A stretch of DNA of 64,000 bases from Desulfitobacterium chlororespirans DSM 11544 (GTDB lineage Bacteria > Bacillota > Desulfitobacteriia > Desulfitobacteriales > Desulfitobacteriaceae): NCBI RefSeq assembly GCF_900143285.1, contig NZ_FRDN01000016.1, positions 1-64,000 on the forward strand. The letters run 5' to 3'. The notes under the pieces are model-generated. The model saw only the letters and a list, made by a program, of their open reading frames with translations, was not told where the DNA came from and did no database searches. Of this stretch, positions 61,329 through 64,000 are shown piece after piece; the stretch's first letter is position 1; each line of letters begins with the position of its first letter. The position numbers and the translations under genes were made by a program.

Positions 61329-62564
61329 GTGAAAGAGATTGTTCTGCAGGGTCAGGCCCAAAGAATGCGGGCAGCAGTGCTGGAGGATGGAGAACTGGTT
61401 GAGGTTCATGAAGAGGAAGGCTTAATTTCCCGAGTGGTTGGCAATATCTACCGGGGGCGGGTTATCAATGTGTTGCCGGGTATGCAGGCGGCATTCGTCG
61501 ACATTGGCTTGGACAAGAATGCTTACCTTTATGTGGGAGATGCCTTGCCATTTCAGTATGAGGAAGATGAGAAACTTCCCCCGTCAAATGAACTGCGGGT
61601 GGAGCAGGTGCTCAAGCCCCGCCAGGAGCTGCTGGCTCAGGTCACCAAAGAACCGGTAGGTTCCAAAGGAGCAAGAATCACGACCAATCTCACCATCCCC
61701 GGCCGTTATGCTGTCCTGATGCCAAACACTAAATATATAGGTGTTTCGCGAAAGATTACGGAAGAAGCAGAGAGAACGCGGCTGCGGGAGATAGCCCGTG
61801 AAGCCTGCCCGGAAGACAAAGGAATCATCGTCCGGACCTTGGCTAAGGGAATTGAGGCCAAGGAGCTTGCCGCTGACTTCAGAGAACTTGTAGCTTTGTG
61901 GGATCGCTTGGAGAAAAAAATCCCTTACGTGTCCATACCTGGTTTGGTTCATCAGGATGTAGATCTGGTCTCCCGGGCGATCCGGGATTGGGTGGATCAG
62001 GAAGTAAAAATCATTACCGTTAATCAACCCGACGTTGCAGAGGGGATGCGCAACGCTTTACGGGAGTTAGGCCATCCGGCTGCGAACCATGTGCAATTGG
62101 TTTATAAAGAGGATATCTTCTCGGATTACGGCATTGATGATAAGATCCGCCAGGCTCTCCAGCCTAAGGTATGGCTGAAAAGCGGCGGGTATTTGGTTAT
62201 TCAACAAACTGAAGCCTTGACAGTTATCGACGTGAATACCGGTAAATATGTGGGGGATAAATCACTTCAGGATACCATCCTGCACATCAATCAAGAAGCG
62301 GCTCTTGAGATTGCCAGACAACTGCGTTTGCGGAATTTGGGCGGGATCATCGTTGTTGATTTTATCGATATGACTTCAGAGGAAGATAAAGAGCAGCTTT
62401 TGCAGGTGCTGGAAAAGGCGGTAGCACGGGATAAACTGAAATGTCAGGTGATGGGTCTGACTCAATTGGGATTGGTGGAAATGACGCGCAAAAAAGTCGG
62501 ACAAACCCTCGAGGTAAGGTATGGACATCCCTGTCCCCATTGCGATGGCTTCGGAAAGATATAA
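61329..62564 (+). CDS. rng: Ribonuclease G/E family endoribonuclease, short form
   Basis: This 411-residue enzyme has the S1 domain (about 30-120, with I-Y-R-G-R-V-I-N-V-L-P-G-M-Q-A-A-F-V-D-I-G), the catalytic DNase I-like subdomain (V-I-D-V-N-T-G, D-F-I-D-M), and the zinc-link C-P-H-C at the very end. It stops about six residues after that motif, so the C-terminal small domain of RNase G is missing. GTG 61329 is chosen for GGAAGTGAGG upstream; it overlaps no more of the preceding gene. Confidence 0.9.
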   Translation: MKEIVLQGQAQRMRAAVLEDGELVEVHEEEGLISRVVGNIYRGRVINVLPGMQAAFVDIGLDKNAYLYVGDALPFQYEEDEKLPPSNELRVEQVLKPRQELLAQVTKEPVGSKGARITTNLTIPGRYAVLMPNTKYIGVSRKITEEAERTRLREIAREACPEDKGIIVRTLAKGIEAKELAADFRELVALWDRLEKKIPYVSIPGLVHQDVDLVSRAIRDWVDQEVKIITVNQPDVAEGMRNALRELGHPAANHVQLVYKEDIFSDYGIDDKIRQALQPKVWLKSGGYLVIQQTEALTVIDVNTGKYVGDKSLQDTILHINQEAALEIARQLRLRNLGGIIVVDFIDMTSEEDKEQLLQVLEKAVARDKLKCQVMGLTQLGLVEMTRKKVGQTLEVRYGHPCPHCDGFGKI

Positions 62565-62624
62565 ATATAAATGGTGCCGAATCAAAAAATAATAATAAAA
62601 AAACATGGGAAAGCTTAGAAGCAA

Positions 62625-62654
62625 TTGACAGCATAGAGCACTTAGTGCTAAAAT
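62625..62654 (+). promoter_or_regulatory. Promoter of the rplU operon
   Basis: TTGACA (62625-62630) and TAAAAT (62649-62654) with 18-base spacing. Confidence 0.7.
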
Positions 62655-62661
62655 ATCTAAA

Positions 62662-62790
62662 TGTGGTGACTTCTCACCGCAACCGCGCGAAACAGGCATT
62701 TTAACAGGTTTTTGTGTCATAATTTCTTTTTTGCAAGGAGATTGAAACAAACCGGCCTGACAAGGCGAGTCTAGGCATGGGAGGTGTAAA
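62662..62790 (+). ncRNA. Probable L21 leader region
   Basis: The 5' region of rplU has GGTGACTTCTCACC (a short hairpin, 62665-62678), followed by CGCAACCGCGCG and a run CAGGCATTTTAACAGG. Position and start resemble the ribosomal L21 leader known in Firmicutes, by memory only. Confidence 0.4.
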
Positions 62791-62792
62791 TA

Positions 62793-63104
62793 ATGTACGC
62801 AGTGATTGAAACAGGAGGTAAGCAATTCCGTGTTGAAGAAGGCAAGGTCCTCTTCGTGGAAAAGCTTAATGCCAACGTGGGAGATACCGTGACCATCGAT
62901 AAAGTTCTCTTGGTAGAGAAAGATGGTGCTGTTAAAGTTGGTACCCCGGTTGTCGATGGTGCCAAAGCTCTTCTCAAAGTTGTTGAGCATGGTAAAGGCG
63001 AAAAGATAATTGTTTTCAAGTTTAAATCCAAAAAGAACTATCGCCGTAAACAAGGACATCGTCAACCCTACACTAAAGTAGTGGTTGAAGCTATCCAAGC
63101 ATAA
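62793..63104 (+). CDS. rplU: 50S ribosomal protein L21
   Basis: This 103-residue protein starts [14 protein letters not shown] and contains the [12 protein letters not shown] motif of L21. It is first in the rplU-prp-rpmA operon; the next start codon follows one base after its stop. Confidence 0.98.
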   Translation: MYAVIETGGKQFRVEEGKVLFVEKLNANVGDTVTIDKVLLVEKDGAVKVGTPVVDGAKALLKVVEHGKGEKIIVFKFKSKKNYRRKQGHRQPYTKVVVEAIQA

Positions 63105-63105
63105 G

Positions 63106-63465
63106 ATGAAACATCAGGGTATTACTTTGAATCTTTGGTTGGATGACAACCAACGGATTCGCAAGTTTGAATTGTGTGGGCACGCAGGATATGCCGAGTA
63201 CGGATTGGATATTGTCTGTGCCGCCGTATCTGCGTTGAGTATCTCAGCGGTCAACGGCTTGGAATGTTATCTTCCATGTAAACCGGAGGTTGAAGTGGAC
63301 GACCCGCAAGGGTTTTTAAGCTGTACTCTCCCTGAATGTGAGCCTGGGACACTGGATCATGCCCAATGGATTTTAGGAACCATGGTTTTAGGGGTTGAAG
63401 GAATTCAACAGAACTATGGTGAGCAATATGTGAAAATTAATCGGAGGAGGTGGACTCCATGTTAA
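63106..63465 (+). CDS. prp: Ribosomal-processing cysteine protease Prp
   Basis: This 119-residue protein has the catalytic pair in G-H-A-G-Y-A-E-Y-G[11 protein letters not shown] (His about 26, Cys about 38). Prp cleaves the N-terminal extension of L27 in Firmicutes that have it. L27 encoded next carries such an extension, so the pair is functional on paper. ATG 63106 lies one base after rplU; the end overlaps rpmA by 7 bases. Confidence 0.94.
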   Translation: MKHQGITLNLWLDDNQRIRKFELCGHAGYAEYGLDIVCAAVSALSISAVNGLECYLPCKPEVEVDDPQGFLSCTLPECEPGTLDHAQWILGTMVLGVEGIQQNYGEQYVKINRRRWTPC

Positions 63466-63755
63466 AAATGAATCTGCAATTATTTGCCCATAAAAAAGGG
63501 GTAGGTAGTTCTCGAAATGGTCGTGACAGTAATGCTCAACGTCTGGGCGTAAAGCGTGGAGACGGTCAATTCGTTACCGCGGGGAACATTATCGTTCGTC
63601 AACGGGGAACGAAGTTTCATCCTGGCAAGAACTGTGGTTTGGGTAAGGATGACACCCTCTTTGCAACCATCGATGGCTATGTTAAATTCGAGCGTAAAGA
63701 CCGTAGCCGCAAACAAGTTAGCATTTATCCTGAGCGCCAGGCTGCTCAAGCTTAA
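63459..63755 (+). CDS. rpmA: 50S ribosomal protein L27 with cleavable N-terminal extension
   Basis: This 98-residue protein starts [18 protein letters not shown]. The first nine residues match the Prp target (cleavage after Phe), and mature L27 follows with [12 protein letters not shown] 63459 lies eight bases after GGAGGAGG; a GTG at 63450 is less likely. L27's mature N-terminus reaches the peptidyl transferase centre. Confidence 0.97.
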   Translation: MLKMNLQLFAHKKGVGSSRNGRDSNAQRLGVKRGDGQFVTAGNIIVRQRGTKFHPGKNCGLGKDDTLFATIDGYVKFERKDRSRKQVSIYPERQAAQA

Positions 63756-63771
63756 AGGAAATCACAATCGC

Positions 63772-63798
63772 ACCCCTGGGAGAATCCCGGGGGTTTTG
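63772..63798 (+). terminator. Terminator after rpmA
   Basis: ACCCCTGGGA (63772-63781) pairs with TCCCGGGGGT (63785-63794) with one mismatch, followed by TTTT. Confidence 0.85.
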
Positions 63799-63844
63799 TG
63801 TTATGTGCTATATGCGGAATAAGCCCCAGAAAGGATTGAAGACA

Positions 63845-64000
63845 GTGCCTGGTAAATCCTCCTTAGAACGAACTCTTCTGACAGAACAATTGGACCACTA
63901 CCGGCTGCAGCGCCACGACTTTTTTAATCACTGGCAAGTCATCAAGGGCTATCTGCAGTTGGGCAAGGCGGATCGAGCTTTGCTTTATATGCAGGAGGGG
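63845..64000 (+). CDS. Spo0B-like sporulation phosphotransferase, N-terminal part (3' end outside window)
   Basis: The last 52 codons are open to the window end and contain R-H-D-F-F-N-H-W-Q-V-I-K-G-Y-L-Q-L-G-K-A-D-R-A, the Spo0B-type helical hairpin in which the first His is phosphorylated. Spo0B passes phosphate from Spo0F to Spo0A, or in other lineages the domain belongs to a sensor kinase; the missing C-terminus would decide. GTG 63845 has AAAGGA upstream; in-frame ATG codons at 63803 and 63812 are alternatives. The position after rpmA is that of spo0B in Bacillus. Confidence 0.75.
   Translation, partial: MPGKSSLERTLLTEQLDHYRLQRHDFFNHWQVIKGYLQLGKADRALLYMQEG

Overview
The window reads as a chromosomal segment of an anaerobic, endospore-forming, low-to-mid G+C Firmicute. 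Protein sequences and gene order look like a Desulfitobacterium-type member of the Peptococcaceae; this is recognition from memory, not a database match. Sporulation genes (lonB, spoIVFA, spoIVFB, a spo0B-like gene), T-box leaders and the Bacillus-like orders valS-folC-...-maf-radC-mreBCD-...-minCD-...-spoIVFAB-...-rplU-prp-rpmA-spo0B and tig-clpX-lonB-lonA-engB support this.

Layout. 1-1000: end of a FAD-linked oxidase and a cupin protein. 1290-11700: an accessory locus with an ArsR remnant, a Crp/Fnr regulator, a methyltransferase plus lipoprotein binding protein, an intact ArsR gene, then a second methyltransferase plus binding protein followed by two permeases and a double ATPase of the peptide/nickel importer family. 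11800-16800: small hypothetical gene, tRNA-Leu, glycolipid glycosyltransferase, tig, clpX. 16900-24300 (minus strand): a complete trp operon in the order C-F-D-B-A-E-G behind a tandem T-box leader. 24400-29500: lonB, lonA, engB. 29570-35100: cation antiporter with a structured leader, LysM/ferritin-like protein, membrane protein, glutamate-synthase-like enzyme, chemoreceptor. 35430-40600: T-box-controlled valS and folC, separated by a large nested inverted repeat. 40660-42400: phosphate transporter pair behind a PhoP-like box. 42690-55600: SPOR protein, rex, aspartase, maf, radC, mreBCD, PBP2, minCDE, rodA. 55600-56900: accessory insertion with an unassigned gene and a transposase remnant. 56900-64000: spoIVFA, spoIVFB, radical SAM pair, RNase G, L21, Prp, L27 and the start of spo0B.

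The best candidate for an undescribed system is 1290-11700. Three nearly identical 16-bp palindromes (GTTAGC-N4-GCTAAC) lie at the start of the Crp/Fnr gene and of both methyltransferase-binding protein units, which suggests an autoregulated local regulon. The Crp/Fnr protein carries an H-x-C-x-C-H cluster and the ArsR protein a C-x2-H-x4-H-x2-C tail, so metal sensing and import of a metal complex or methylated chelator is a reasonable but unproven reading. Other notable points are a His/Cys tandem repeat inside TrpE, a second trp T-box without a recognisable specifier stem, a pair of co-varying 34-bp palindromes, a 600-bp nested inverted repeat, and a three-tier hairpin over the start of a cation antiporter gene.
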